A stretch of 53,149 nucleotides of DNA from Phycisphaerales bacterium (GTDB lineage: Bacteria > Planctomycetota > Phycisphaerae > Phycisphaerales > SM1A02), in the NCBI GenBank assembly GCA_022446965.1, contig JAKVBV010000016.1, positions 1-53,149 on the forward strand. The letters are read 5' to 3'. Of the stretch, positions 46,801 to 53,149 are shown piece after piece; within the stretch, counting starts at the first letter, position 1, and each line of letters starts with the position of its first letter. Made by a program: the position numbers and the translations under genes. Under the pieces are notes generated by a model. That model saw only the letters and a program-made list of their open reading frames with translations, did no database searches and was not told where the DNA came from.

Positions 46801-47243
46801 ATGATGCCTCAGTCCATCAACCGTCGGATTCTCCATGGCTCATTCAGATGGTGCCGTACCTCAAGAGTCGAGGCATCGACGTGTTTATCGAGGCGGTTCC
46901 AAAGCGGGCCTCCCCGCATCTATTGGGCATGAACGTGGTGGCAGAGAACCGTGTTTGGGAGCTCTTTGGCAATCATCCCTCGATCTGGTTCACCCAGGAG
47001 GAGATCCGAGCAACAGGCGCCCGCATGTTGCACATGATCACCTGGCCGCTTGGTCAGGCGCCTGGTGATTTAGGGTACGACCCTGATTTTGACAACCATC
47101 AATGGCAGTTCAACAAGGCCAAGGAACTACTGTTGGCTGGCGAGACTGTGGTGTGTCCGATGTACGGCCTGCACACGCGTGGGTATCCGTTGGAGGAGCT
47201 CGTCGATGCCGCATCACAGAGCGCGAATGTCAAGGTTGAGTGA
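43827..47243 (+). CDS. FHA domain - TM - trypsin-like protease - dockerin - C-terminal domain protein
   Basis: 1138 residues; GGGAG precedes the ATG. Residues about 5-105 form an FHA phosphothreonine-binding domain (IGRDPSV, GREHCSLD, LNGHTLLEAG). A single membrane helix at 148-170 (GLMAGMLSLFAAVGGLIFFF) and an acidic coiled coil at about 173-205 follow. Residues 213-475 are an S1/HtrA-like serine protease with H251 in ATNSHVAKW, D323 in ACDLALLHV and S421 in GGASGSPI. Residues 480-765 are beta-rich and unassigned. Residues 767-819 are a dockerin (GDTDGDDKVGAGDLV, ADIDESGSVGVNDLL). The last 310 residues are rich in Trp, Tyr and His and look like a secreted glycosidase-type barrel that I cannot name. 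Topology predicts FHA inside, everything else outside. Convergent with the SGNH gene. Confidence 0.9.
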   Translation: MPLTVRHLDGPFKGQAQTFSDEIEHIVIGRDPSVCQILLPPDARMAGREHCSLDRVRGRYLIDMNADRRVTLNGHTLLEAGTPLPESCELQIGPEGPRLKLLVTRHSQMASTADQHIDQDEVTRRAARPASEVDVAAVAETAGGSRRIGLMAGMLSLFAAVGGLIFFFVTSNDVAELQTADAEQEEAIGDLEGRADEMEEDLVILGADLPEIMQIAQNSVYLVVIKDPNGGETGIGTAFTVADGDVATNSHVAKWFGQLEDGERMVLRSSAINGAEPIDIDVTGATHHPGYAAFAELWRDYLPVRLNASKGVDPVRSAGSACDLALLHVDDASQLGPALPLASDAHQGLLLPGHAVAAIGYPMEGMAMEGVNVRQPVPQSQIGRVTSLTTFFNTSEDESESGPGQRNILLQHSIPGTGGASGSPILNGAGAVVGVLSAVNFAIIDGQRIPTGVGVNYAQRATLLEELMDGTADTRLPARIANWDEAVKFLYHSGKLVKGNAGIDALRAIWRRQVQDKVGSDEVVLTHTIAREFYPLTSLEAARGPDGGVAYDITTDITVETGKFYLLMAEADASITLNLQDDAGLAIDVQHIPLGSFAQGLTFQGAGDGTIIGVVSTTEAENVTWALEEGESVAAVPSNLLRLARSQWRDDLHSRWGAEVRDAGGMSSSGFTVTSDPAGQFYEVEEIDLPTYGRYMIAVIAPDRTNLDLRLYQIDGENRTLLAEDVQQDWYPYLVVDSDYACTLEAEIISDEQNIDYDVYLFRALVAGDTDGDDKVGAGDLVNVALNFGTQSPEDEPASADIDESGSVGVNDLLKVLDNYSQEWPIEAREQPKRLICMFTLGGSYGQGVADIHPVLFNLEDGWQAMVSNRVAPLVDRLGQGTFDWWGHNICGYWRGHDYYWASDEITEVMTFDQLAFARAEYPELTNFAPLHLYAQNNGIELYGYIGQPRSYERENTPGGMPFDTQWSHGDTAQFDHYYGEFASSEFIGIGHDASVHQPSDSPWLIQMVPYLKSRGIDVFIEAVPKRASPHLLGMNVVAENRVWELFGNHPSIWFTQEEIRATGARMLHMITWPLGQAPGDLGYDPDFDNHQWQFNKAKELLLAGETVVCPMYGLHTRGYPLEELVDAASQSANVKVE

Positions 47244-49508
47244 TCAGCCGCACGGTCCCCACGCAGCAATGACATTGAGCAGGTCAAAGACATCAACATC
47301 ACCATTGTCATCGACGTCACCTTCGCCGCCGCCATTGCCCCAATTTGAGAGCAAGATGAGCAGGTCGACGACGTCCGTTTGACCATCACCGTCGAAGTCG
47401 GTCGGGCAACTGCAGTTTCCGCCCACGCTGTTCCCACCTGAGTCGATCCACTCGCCGTTGATGTCATCGGGTGAGTTGCCACAAACGGTCGTGAGCGAGA
47501 GTTCGGCGGCGCATTGGTAGGCGTGCATTCCGCCACCTGCCTCGGCAGTGTTGTTGAGAACTCGGCAGCCCACCCAATGTGACGTGCTTGTCACCAGAGC
47601 GGCGCCACCTCCCACTTGGGCGGTGCAGTTTCGTAGTGTCACATCTACTGCCGTAATCTGGCTCGTCTGGGCGTACAGGCCACCACCATGTGAGGACAGG
47701 CCGTCCTGTAGTGTAGTTTGTGTGACCTCAAGCGTTGATGACAAGAGGTCAACGAGTCCGCCAGTCTCAGCAGCAGTGCCGAGAGCGCATTCGGAATCGG
47801 CTAGTGTGGCGTGGCAATCACGCAGCGCCAGCACGCCGCCTCGGGCAACAGGACTGCCTTGCATGTCGACATGCCGTAGTTGCAGCGCACTGTCGCTGCC
47901 GTAGATGCAGCCGCCGGCGAGGAGTCCGTCGCCCTCCGTGTGGCCAGCCCCGCCGTGCATCTGCAGTCGGCGAATGTCGACATTCGCGTTGTTTTGAATG
48001 CGAATGGCTGGTCCGGCGTCGTTGCCGGCGATGCCACTGGCGTCGTTACTCCATCCTCGTACAGAGGCTTGGATTGAGTCGATGGTCAACGGTCCGGTGT
48101 GCATGCCTGATGCGAGATGCAGGATGTCGCCATCTTCCAGTGTGAGTGTGGACAGGTCTTGCGGGTCACCCTGCACGACGAGGTCGGTTTTCTGATCCAA
48201 CTCACGTTGCAGTTGTTCCCAGACCAGCCCCGCGAGCAGGTTGGCCGAGGCATCATCGCCGTAATGCACACCATCCGGCAGGACGGTGCCCTGAAGATAC
48301 GCATGTGCTCCGGCGGCGAGGTGGAGATTGACGAGTCCAACATCGGCGGTTTGCATTGCGATATCTGCGAGAACAAGCGCAATGCGGTGGTGCCGATCAC
48401 TGTCATCATTGGTGCTCCATGGCGCAACGAGGAGGAAGAGCGGGTTCGCATCAGCATCTACAGCCAACGCGGCAGAGCGATACCGATCGATGAGTTGAGT
48501 GACATGCGATCGCCAGAGGCCTTCAATATCTTGCATCTGGGCCCAGGACATGTTCTGGCCAAGGAGGATCATGAAGCAATTCGGTTGCCGGGTAGCTAGG
48601 AGATATCGCTGGAGCGCTTCATCGTCGTAATGGCCGGCCTCCGTGAGATGGTGCTCAACCGTGAATCCACCCTCGGCGATCGAGTCGACCTGCAACCCCG
48701 GGACATCTGTTCTCCAGATGACCTGTCCCACGTGATAGAAGGTCGAACCTTCAGTGCAGTTTTCTGGACAAGGAAACGGGCCGCCTTGGGCTGTGCTCAG
48801 CCAGGCAGCGGGGGTTCGTACTTGTGTTGTAACTTCACCCGTGCCCATCGGAACGTGCGCGTCAACCCAATCGATCCAGGCGCGATCAGATGCGTCATTG
48901 GGAGAGAAGCTCACATATGGGCCGGCAGAATCACCGCGAAGTGATCGAAACTGAAGTTCTGACAACCCGGTTTGATCATGTGCAAAGATCAAGCGTGCTC
49001 GCAATGGGGCATTGCTGGCCCAGTCGCCGCCCGGATACTCGTCCAGTCGTGTCAATGTGCTGGTGCAATAGTGGGCGTTGGAGGAAAGGCCGGTGCCATC
49101 AGTCACCATGTCGAGCGCGCGATTCGGGATGAACCCATCTTGCCCGTTGCTCCAAGTGTGCGGGTTGCTTGTGCCGACATGGAAGATCGGTCTTGGATAA
49201 ACGTCAAACCCACCTTGTGCCGTGGTTACAACAATTCCCTCGTCGGAGGCAGCAGTCCCACTGGACACGCGGCCTATGAAGTGATCTGGCTTCCATGTCC
49301 GACATACACCACCGACTGTGCTGTGTGCCGCCGACTTCACGGAGTTTGAATCGCCGATGATGAGGAGTCGGCAATCTTCATGCGCAATTCGATGGGCGAT
49401 AGGGCCAACATCGATGCGCATAGGGGCGAAGGGGGTGGCCAGCACTGTCTGAGTTATGAAGGATGCAAGTGCCAGCCCCCCAATAAAAAAAACCACATCT
49501 GCCCGCAC
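47244..49508 (-). CDS. Exported SGNH hydrolase - beta-helix - dockerin protein
   Basis: 754 residues from a GTG at 49508, preceded by GAGGAG 8 nt upstream. The signal peptide is VVFFIGGLALASFITQTVLA. Residues about 45-435 are an SGNH/GDSL-like esterase: LLIIGDSNSV with Ser54 as likely nucleophile, and DGVHYGDDA with the catalytic Asp-x-x-His near 414-417. Residues about 440-690 are a right-handed beta-helix with repeated GG-rich turns (LRHVDMQGSPVARGGVLAL, SSHGGGLYAQTS). The C-terminus is a dockerin (PTDFDGDGQTDVVDLLILLS, GDVDDNGDVDVFDLLNVI) ending WGPCG. Probably deacylates or desulfates-type processes on extracellular glycans are only guesses; esterase activity is the reasonable inference. 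Eight T residues in the signal-peptide codons may be a slippage site. Confidence 0.85.
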   Translation of the reverse strand: MRADVVFFIGGLALASFITQTVLATPFAPMRIDVGPIAHRIAHEDCRLLIIGDSNSVKSAAHSTVGGVCRTWKPDHFIGRVSSGTAASDEGIVVTTAQGGFDVYPRPIFHVGTSNPHTWSNGQDGFIPNRALDMVTDGTGLSSNAHYCTSTLTRLDEYPGGDWASNAPLRARLIFAHDQTGLSELQFRSLRGDSAGPYVSFSPNDASDRAWIDWVDAHVPMGTGEVTTQVRTPAAWLSTAQGGPFPCPENCTEGSTFYHVGQVIWRTDVPGLQVDSIAEGGFTVEHHLTEAGHYDDEALQRYLLATRQPNCFMILLGQNMSWAQMQDIEGLWRSHVTQLIDRYRSAALAVDADANPLFLLVAPWSTNDDSDRHHRIALVLADIAMQTADVGLVNLHLAAGAHAYLQGTVLPDGVHYGDDASANLLAGLVWEQLQRELDQKTDLVVQGDPQDLSTLTLEDGDILHLASGMHTGPLTIDSIQASVRGWSNDASGIAGNDAGPAIRIQNNANVDIRRLQMHGGAGHTEGDGLLAGGCIYGSDSALQLRHVDMQGSPVARGGVLALRDCHATLADSECALGTAAETGGLVDLLSSTLEVTQTTLQDGLSSHGGGLYAQTSQITAVDVTLRNCTAQVGGGAALVTSTSHWVGCRVLNNTAEAGGGMHAYQCAAELSLTTVCGNSPDDINGEWIDSGGNSVGGNCSCPTDFDGDGQTDVVDLLILLSNWGNGGGEGDVDDNGDVDVFDLLNVIAAWGPCG

Positions 49509-49687
49509 AGCAAAAGCTCCTCGATAGATCCCTCAGCATAGAACCACATCGGACTTGGTCAAGTATTCCGTGTGGGGACGCTGGGTTACTTCGCCAAATG
49601 GCCGCTGAAGTTCAATGAGGCGAAGTCCTTTTGGTGCGCGGACTCAAGCCCGATCCCGAATCCGAAGCCACCTGAGATGACCTCAAT

Positions 49688-50003
49688 CTAGGGCCGAAAC
49701 ACGACGCCGTCCATGCTCAGCCAGATCCCCCCGGGGCCGTTCTGCACCCACAAGGGCTGCTGCAGCGTCAGTTCGATGGGCGTGAGTTCTGCAGTGTGTG
49801 CGATGTTGGAGTCGAAGTTCACGTGCAACTGCACGGTGTCGCCGGCCTGATACTCAATGATCACCCCATGCGCTTCAGTGGATGACGTGTCTTGTTCGGC
49901 CGGCATCGTTGAACGCGGTACCCCGATTGAGGGCCAGGTCGACCAGCAATGACAGGCCGGTCTCGGTTGCTTCGGTTCTGGCGGGCTGTTCAGGCATGTT
50001 CAT
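49688..50003 (-). pseudogene. Small hypothetical gene, possibly frameshifted
   Basis: Two overlapping frames read well on this strand. The upstream one begins MNMPEQPARTEATETGLSLL and VDLALNRG near 50003, then ends at 49875. The downstream one begins with an ATG at 49906 and reads MPAEQDTSSTEAHGVIIEYQ to a clean end WLSMDGVVFRP at 49688. Joining them by one frameshift near 49920 would give one protein of about 105 residues. Alternatively the 72-residue product of 49688-49906 is a gene by itself. It has no recognisable family and no signal peptide. Between it and the SGNH gene (49509-49687) I see nothing. Confidence 0.4.
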
Positions 50004-50070
50004 CTCGCTGATCACGGGATGTCGTGATCGGCGCACGGTGCCACGGGGCAGCCTATGCTCGCCGCTGATC

Positions 50071-51339
50071 GTGAAGACGCACACGCCATCTCAGCAGGGG
50101 GTTCGGGGGTTTGCCGCATTGTTGGTGGCCATGTCGTGCGGGGCGATGAATGACAATCTGCTTCGCGGCGCGTTGCTGGTGGCCGTCGCCGTGGGTGGAA
50201 CTCATGCATGGGCAGGCGAGCTGGGCAGTGGAGGCACCGGCTGGGTCACGTTCATGCTGTACGTGCCCTTCATCGTGCTGCTAGGTGTGACAGGTCAACT
50301 GGCTGATCGCTTTCCACGCCGCACGATCATCATCATTTCGCGTGTGCTGGAAGTGGCCCTCAGTGGCCTGGCCGTGCTGGCCTTCGCCTTGGGCAATCTG
50401 TATCTCGCGTGCGGCACCTTGATGCTCATGGCTGCACAAAGCGCGCTGTTCAGCCCGGCGAAGTACGGCATCGTTCCAGATCTTGTCGGCGACGCTGCAT
50501 TGAGCCGGGCCAATGGTCTGTTGAGCATGCTGACCAATGTGATGATCATCGCCGGCATGGCGGTGTCCGGTTTACTGCTCGAACAAGGGGGGCTGTGGCT
50601 CGGGCTGGCCATGGTCGTGGTCGCCACCACCGGGCTGTGTGCATCACTGTGCATCCCTCGCGGTGCGGCAGCCCAACCGGAACTCAAGTTCACATGGCGC
50701 ACGTTCTCTGCCCACATCGACAATCTTGCCGCCATGCGCGGTACACCGGCCATGATCGCCACGATTTCGTGGTGTTGGTTCTATGCAATCGGCTCGCTGA
50801 TGATCGCGATCATTCCCAACTACACGAACGTGCTTAGCTTGAGCCAAGCTCAAGCGGGCATGATGCTCGCGGCGCCCGGCGTTGGAATTGCCGTGGGTGG
50901 CCTAGCCGCAGGCTTCGGCAGTGGCGATCGGATTCGCGGACGACTGGTGCCCCTAGGCGGTGCGCTCATGACGGTCGGTTTGATACTCCTAGCGTTGGTG
51001 CCACCCACCCAACTGATGTTGTGGATTCTGCTGGGGCTCACAGGCGTGGCAGCGGGGTTGTTCGTGATCCCGATTCTTTCTTTGTTGCAACATCTGCCAG
51101 CTGCAGGATTCCGTGCACGGTGTATTGGCACGGCGAACTTCTGCACCTACCTGGCCATGTCGGTGTCGGCGCTCACCTATGCCATGCTGGCTGATCAGGT
51201 CGGCAGCGACCCGAGCCTGTGGTTTCTGGCGTGCGGACTGCTGATGGGGGGCATGAGCCTCTACACCTTCGTCAAGCGTGAGGTGTTGCGCACAGCTGGC
51301 CTGCATGCAGCCGCCGGATCGGTGGCTTCCCGTGACTGA
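50071..51339 (+). CDS. Major facilitator superfamily transporter, LplT-like
   Basis: 422 residues from the GTG at 50071. The longer open frame upstream is not protein-like, and TATGCT (50054-50059) ends 11 nt before this GTG. About 12 membrane segments are visible. The opening CGAMNDNLLRGALLVAVAV matches the N-x-[DN]-N motif of LplT-type lysophospholipid flippases, and QLADRFPRRTIIIISRVLEV and SALFSPAKYGIVPDLV are the typical cytoplasmic loop and following helix. LplT proteins move lysophospholipids across the inner membrane, often fused to or beside acyl-ACP synthetase; that partner is absent here. Substrate specificity is therefore open. Its end overlaps the HAD gene start by 8 bp. Confidence 0.85.
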   Translation: MKTHTPSQQGVRGFAALLVAMSCGAMNDNLLRGALLVAVAVGGTHAWAGELGSGGTGWVTFMLYVPFIVLLGVTGQLADRFPRRTIIIISRVLEVALSGLAVLAFALGNLYLACGTLMLMAAQSALFSPAKYGIVPDLVGDAALSRANGLLSMLTNVMIIAGMAVSGLLLEQGGLWLGLAMVVVATTGLCASLCIPRGAAAQPELKFTWRTFSAHIDNLAAMRGTPAMIATISWCWFYAIGSLMIAIIPNYTNVLSLSQAQAGMMLAAPGVGIAVGGLAAGFGSGDRIRGRLVPLGGALMTVGLILLALVPPTQLMLWILLGLTGVAAGLFVIPILSLLQHLPAAGFRARCIGTANFCTYLAMSVSALTYAMLADQVGSDPSLWFLACGLLMGGMSLYTFVKREVLRTAGLHAAAGSVASRD

Positions 51340-52009
51340 TCGCGTGTCGATCGTTCTGTTTGATCTCGACGGCACGTTGATCAACGCCATCGGAGACATC
51401 TCCACCTGCGTCAACCGTGCGCTCGTTGCCGAAGGGATGGATGCACATGATCCGGCGTGCTTCGGTCCGTGGCTCGGCGAGGGGCTGGCCACGTTGATGC
51501 ACAGGGCGATCGCCGGTGACATGCACGGACAGGCAGACACGGATCTGCACGGCCGGTGCATCACGCACTTTCGCAGATCCTACAACGCATGTGGTCATGC
51601 ACAGACACACGTACTGCATGGCGCGACCGAGTTGCTGAACGATCTCCGTGACAAGGGTGTCTTCACGGCCATCACCACCAACAAGCCGCAGGTGTCCACG
51701 GAATCGGTGCTCGATGCCTTGGGCGATCACCTCCCGGTGGATGCCGTGCTCGGTGCCGAACACAAGTGGCCACGCAAGCCTGAGCCGGACATGCTGCATG
51801 CCGCGATCGAGATGGGCGGGTGCGGCACCGCAGTATTGGTGGGAGATTCAGTCATCGATCGCGACGCTGCCACCAATGCAGGCATCGCGTTTTTGGCGGT
51901 GCGGGGCGGCTTCAATCACGGTGGCGAAATCGCGGACGCCATGCCTTCCCCCGCACACGTTTTCGATGATCTCGCTGCAGTGCACACGTGGCTGAACACT
52001 CGAATCTGA
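51332..52009 (+). CDS. HAD-family hydrolase, phosphoglycolate phosphatase-like
   Basis: 225 residues from the GTG at 51332, overlapping the MFS stop; a GTG at 51344 is possible. HAD motif I is LFDLDGTLINAIGD, motif II is FTAITTNKP, motif III Lys lies in WPRKPEPDML, and motif IV is VLVGDSVIDRDAATNAG. The alpha-helical cap between motifs I and II is the C1 type used by Gph phosphoglycolate phosphatases. The family removes phosphate from small molecules such as 2-phosphoglycolate; the exact substrate is not certain. It is coupled to the upstream transporter by overlap, though a functional link is unclear. Confidence 0.9.
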   Translation: MTDRVSIVLFDLDGTLINAIGDISTCVNRALVAEGMDAHDPACFGPWLGEGLATLMHRAIAGDMHGQADTDLHGRCITHFRRSYNACGHAQTHVLHGATELLNDLRDKGVFTAITTNKPQVSTESVLDALGDHLPVDAVLGAEHKWPRKPEPDMLHAAIEMGGCGTAVLVGDSVIDRDAATNAGIAFLAVRGGFNHGGEIADAMPSPAHVFDDLAAVHTWLNTRI

Positions 52010-52017
52010 GAGGGCTA

Positions 52018-52023
52018 TACCAT
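52018..52023 (+). promoter_or_regulatory. Candidate -10 (TACCAT) for the small exported peptide operon
   Basis: GGCTATACCATCAATCGCC holds TATACC/TACCAT 42 nt before the ATG at 52065. The same TACCAT precedes gatB and the TPR gene. Confidence 0.35.
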
Positions 52024-52064
52024 CAATCGCCCTACGTACCGTGCAGTAGAGAAGGAGATCACAC

Positions 52065-52220
52065 ATGACACGTATCGCATTGGCAGTGATAGGCGGTATC
52101 GCCCTTTGTGGCATAGCTGGCGCCTCGGCACAGGATGGTGAGACTCCGTTCACGCCCGAGCAGATCAAGGAAATGCAGGTCTACCCACACCAGAGCAAAG
52201 TGAACAGGTTCCTCACATGA
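52065..52220 (+). CDS. 51-residue exported peptide
   Basis: The ATG at 52065 follows a textbook Shine-Dalgarno (AAGGAG, 7 nt spacing). The product is 51 residues: a signal peptide (MTRIALAVIGGIALCGIAGA, cleavage after SA) and a mature part of about 28 residues with PFTPEQIKEMQVYPHQSKV. Its stop overlaps the start of the hydrolase gene (ATGA), so both are translated together. No family is recognised. The good ribosome site, signal peptide and coupling make it very likely real. Confidence 0.75.
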   Translation: MTRIALAVIGGIALCGIAGASAQDGETPFTPEQIKEMQVYPHQSKVNRFLT

Positions 52221-52888
52221 CCACGCTCACGTTCTTCGGGCACAGCGCCTTTCTCGTCTCTGGTTCGGCCTCGACGGTGGTGATCGACCCGTTTCTCACA
52301 GGGAATCCGGTGGCGTCCACTTCAGCGGATGCTGTCACCTGTTCGCATGTGGCCTTGAGCCACGGGCATGAAGATCACGTTGGTGACACCATCGCCATTG
52401 CCAAAGCCAACGATGCGACCATCGTGGCGGCATACGAGATCTGCAATTGGGCAGCTGAACAAGGACACGAAAACACCAGTCCAGGCAATCCCGGTGGCCG
52501 CGTGCCGCTGAACGGCGACGACTGGCTGGCGTTCACCCGTGCATATCACAGCAGTTCATACGAAGGGCGGTACATGGGACAGCCCTGTGGACTGATACTG
52601 CATGTCGACGGCAAGACCATCTATCACGCCGGCGACACGGACCTGTTCTCCGATATGAATCTGATCGGTGAGCTGTACGCACCAGACGTGGCACTGCTGC
52701 CCGTGGGCGATCGATTCACCATGGGGCCGAAGTTGGCCACCAAGGCCGCCGACTGGATCGGTGCACCGTTGGTCGTCCCCATGCACCATGGCACATGGCC
52801 ACCGATCGAAGTGGACCTGGCCGACTTCACGCCAAGCGTCGCTGAGGTTCGTGCACTGGCGCCAGGTGACGTGCTGGAGTTGGCATGA
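52217..52888 (+). CDS. Metal-dependent hydrolase, metallo-beta-lactamase fold (UPF0173-like)
   Basis: 223 residues. The metal site HGHEDHVGD (H49, H51, D53, H54) is intact, and GDTDLFSDM supplies the bridging Asp in the usual place; PMHHGTWPPIE provides the last histidine. The short, complete fold starting LTFFGHSAFLV is the UPF0173 (YtkL) type, an Mg/Zn hydrolase family with no settled substrate. It is translationally coupled to the small exported peptide upstream and overlaps the HD-hydrolase start downstream (ATGA). No signal peptide, so cytoplasmic. Confidence 0.93.
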   Translation: MTTLTFFGHSAFLVSGSASTVVIDPFLTGNPVASTSADAVTCSHVALSHGHEDHVGDTIAIAKANDATIVAAYEICNWAAEQGHENTSPGNPGGRVPLNGDDWLAFTRAYHSSSYEGRYMGQPCGLILHVDGKTIYHAGDTDLFSDMNLIGELYAPDVALLPVGDRFTMGPKLATKAADWIGAPLVVPMHHGTWPPIEVDLADFTPSVAEVRALAPGDVLELA

Positions 52889-53149
52889 CGAAGGCCATTG
52901 CATCGTGGTCGCTGGTGACAGAAGCGGCCGCATTGGCTGCTACTGCGCATGAAGGACAGCACCGGCACGATGGTTCGCCGTACGTGCAGCATCCTGCCCG
53001 CGTGGCTGTGCTACTGGCGCAGGCCGGTGCAGATGAGTCACTGATCGCTGCAGGCTTCCTGCACGATGTGATTGAAGATGCCACGGTGGATTGGGACGAA
53101 GTGGAAGAACGATGCTCGGCAGAGGTTGCCGATTGGGTGGCGGCCATGA
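52885..53149 (+). CDS. HD-domain hydrolase, MESH1/SpoT-like (N-terminal part)
   Basis: The first 88 codons are present; the gene continues beyond the right edge. The start overlaps the hydrolase stop. AHEGQHRHDGSPYVQHPARV followed by AGFLHDVIEDA gives the HD metal-site pattern (H22, H36, H60-D61, E64-D65) of the (p)ppGpp hydrolase domain found in SpoT and in the small MESH1 enzymes. If the protein ends near 180-200 residues it is a stand-alone MESH1-type alarmone or NADPH phosphohydrolase; if longer, a RelA/SpoT synthetase may follow. The window cannot decide. Confidence 0.85.
   Translation, partial: MTKAIASWSLVTEAAALAATAHEGQHRHDGSPYVQHPARVAVLLAQAGADESLIAAGFLHDVIEDATVDWDEVEERCSAEVADWVAAM

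Overview
The window reads as chromosomal DNA of a planctomycete, most likely class Phycisphaerae. The evidence is a DUF1552 protein paired with a DUF1592-type planctomycete cytochrome, several secreted proteins ending in the short dockerin-like form seen in this group (GDTNGDGVVN...DLL.VI..WGPC), FG-GAP and beta-helix surface proteins, two sulfatases, and a GC-rich, densely packed housekeeping background. There is no plasmid, phage, insertion-sequence or CRISPR signal.

Layout. 1-5.0 kb: two minus-strand FG-GAP surface proteins, the left one cut by the window edge. 5.1-9.2 kb: resB-ccsA, System II cytochrome c biogenesis. 9.2-10.0 kb: an orphan dockerin relic facing a small dockerin protein. 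10.2-13.8 kb: DUF1592 cytochrome plus DUF1552 operon. 13.8-14.2 kb: divergent intergenic region full of hairpins. 14.2-20.1 kb: AddB-like and AddA-like helicase/nuclease pair. 20.1-22.6 kb: 2-hydroxyacid dehydrogenase, enolase and a short ORF. 22.6-26.5 kb: peptide-ABC permease, binding protein and a helical-repeat exported protein. 26.6-32.4 kb: TPR protein, pyrE, gatB, cyclophilin and a duplicated-module exported protein. 32.5-34.7 kb: tRNA-Cys, terminator and a PhoB/PhoR-like two-component pair. 34.7-36.9 kb: a secreted nickel superoxide dismutase with a His-rich tail and an FMN-binding glutamate synthase homologue. 36.9-37.4 kb: relics and a strong minus-strand terminator. 37.4-42.3 kb: two convergent sulfatases and two related exported proteins, one carrying a thioredoxin domain. 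42.4-43.6 kb: tRNA-Leu, an AhpD-like protein and a small hypothetical. 43.8-49.5 kb: a very unusual FHA-TM-protease-dockerin protein facing an SGNH/beta-helix/dockerin protein. 49.7-53.1 kb: a possibly frameshifted small gene, LplT-like MFS, HAD phosphatase, a 51-residue exported peptide, a metallo-beta-lactamase-fold hydrolase and the start of an HD hydrolase.

Themes. Much of the window serves the envelope: cytochrome c maturation beside a two-heme-motif cytochrome, surface dockerin proteins, sulfatases, secreted superoxide dismutase and exported thioredoxin. Two modes of translation start are visible. Some genes have clear Shine-Dalgarno sequences. Others have none but carry a TANNNT hexamer 6-12 nt before the start codon, which suggests leaderless mRNAs. 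The most novel items are the FHA-protease-dockerin fusion (43827-47243) and the secreted NiSOD whose signal-peptide cleavage should directly expose the catalytic His1 (34688-35272). All functional calls rest on reading motifs by eye; no database search was run.
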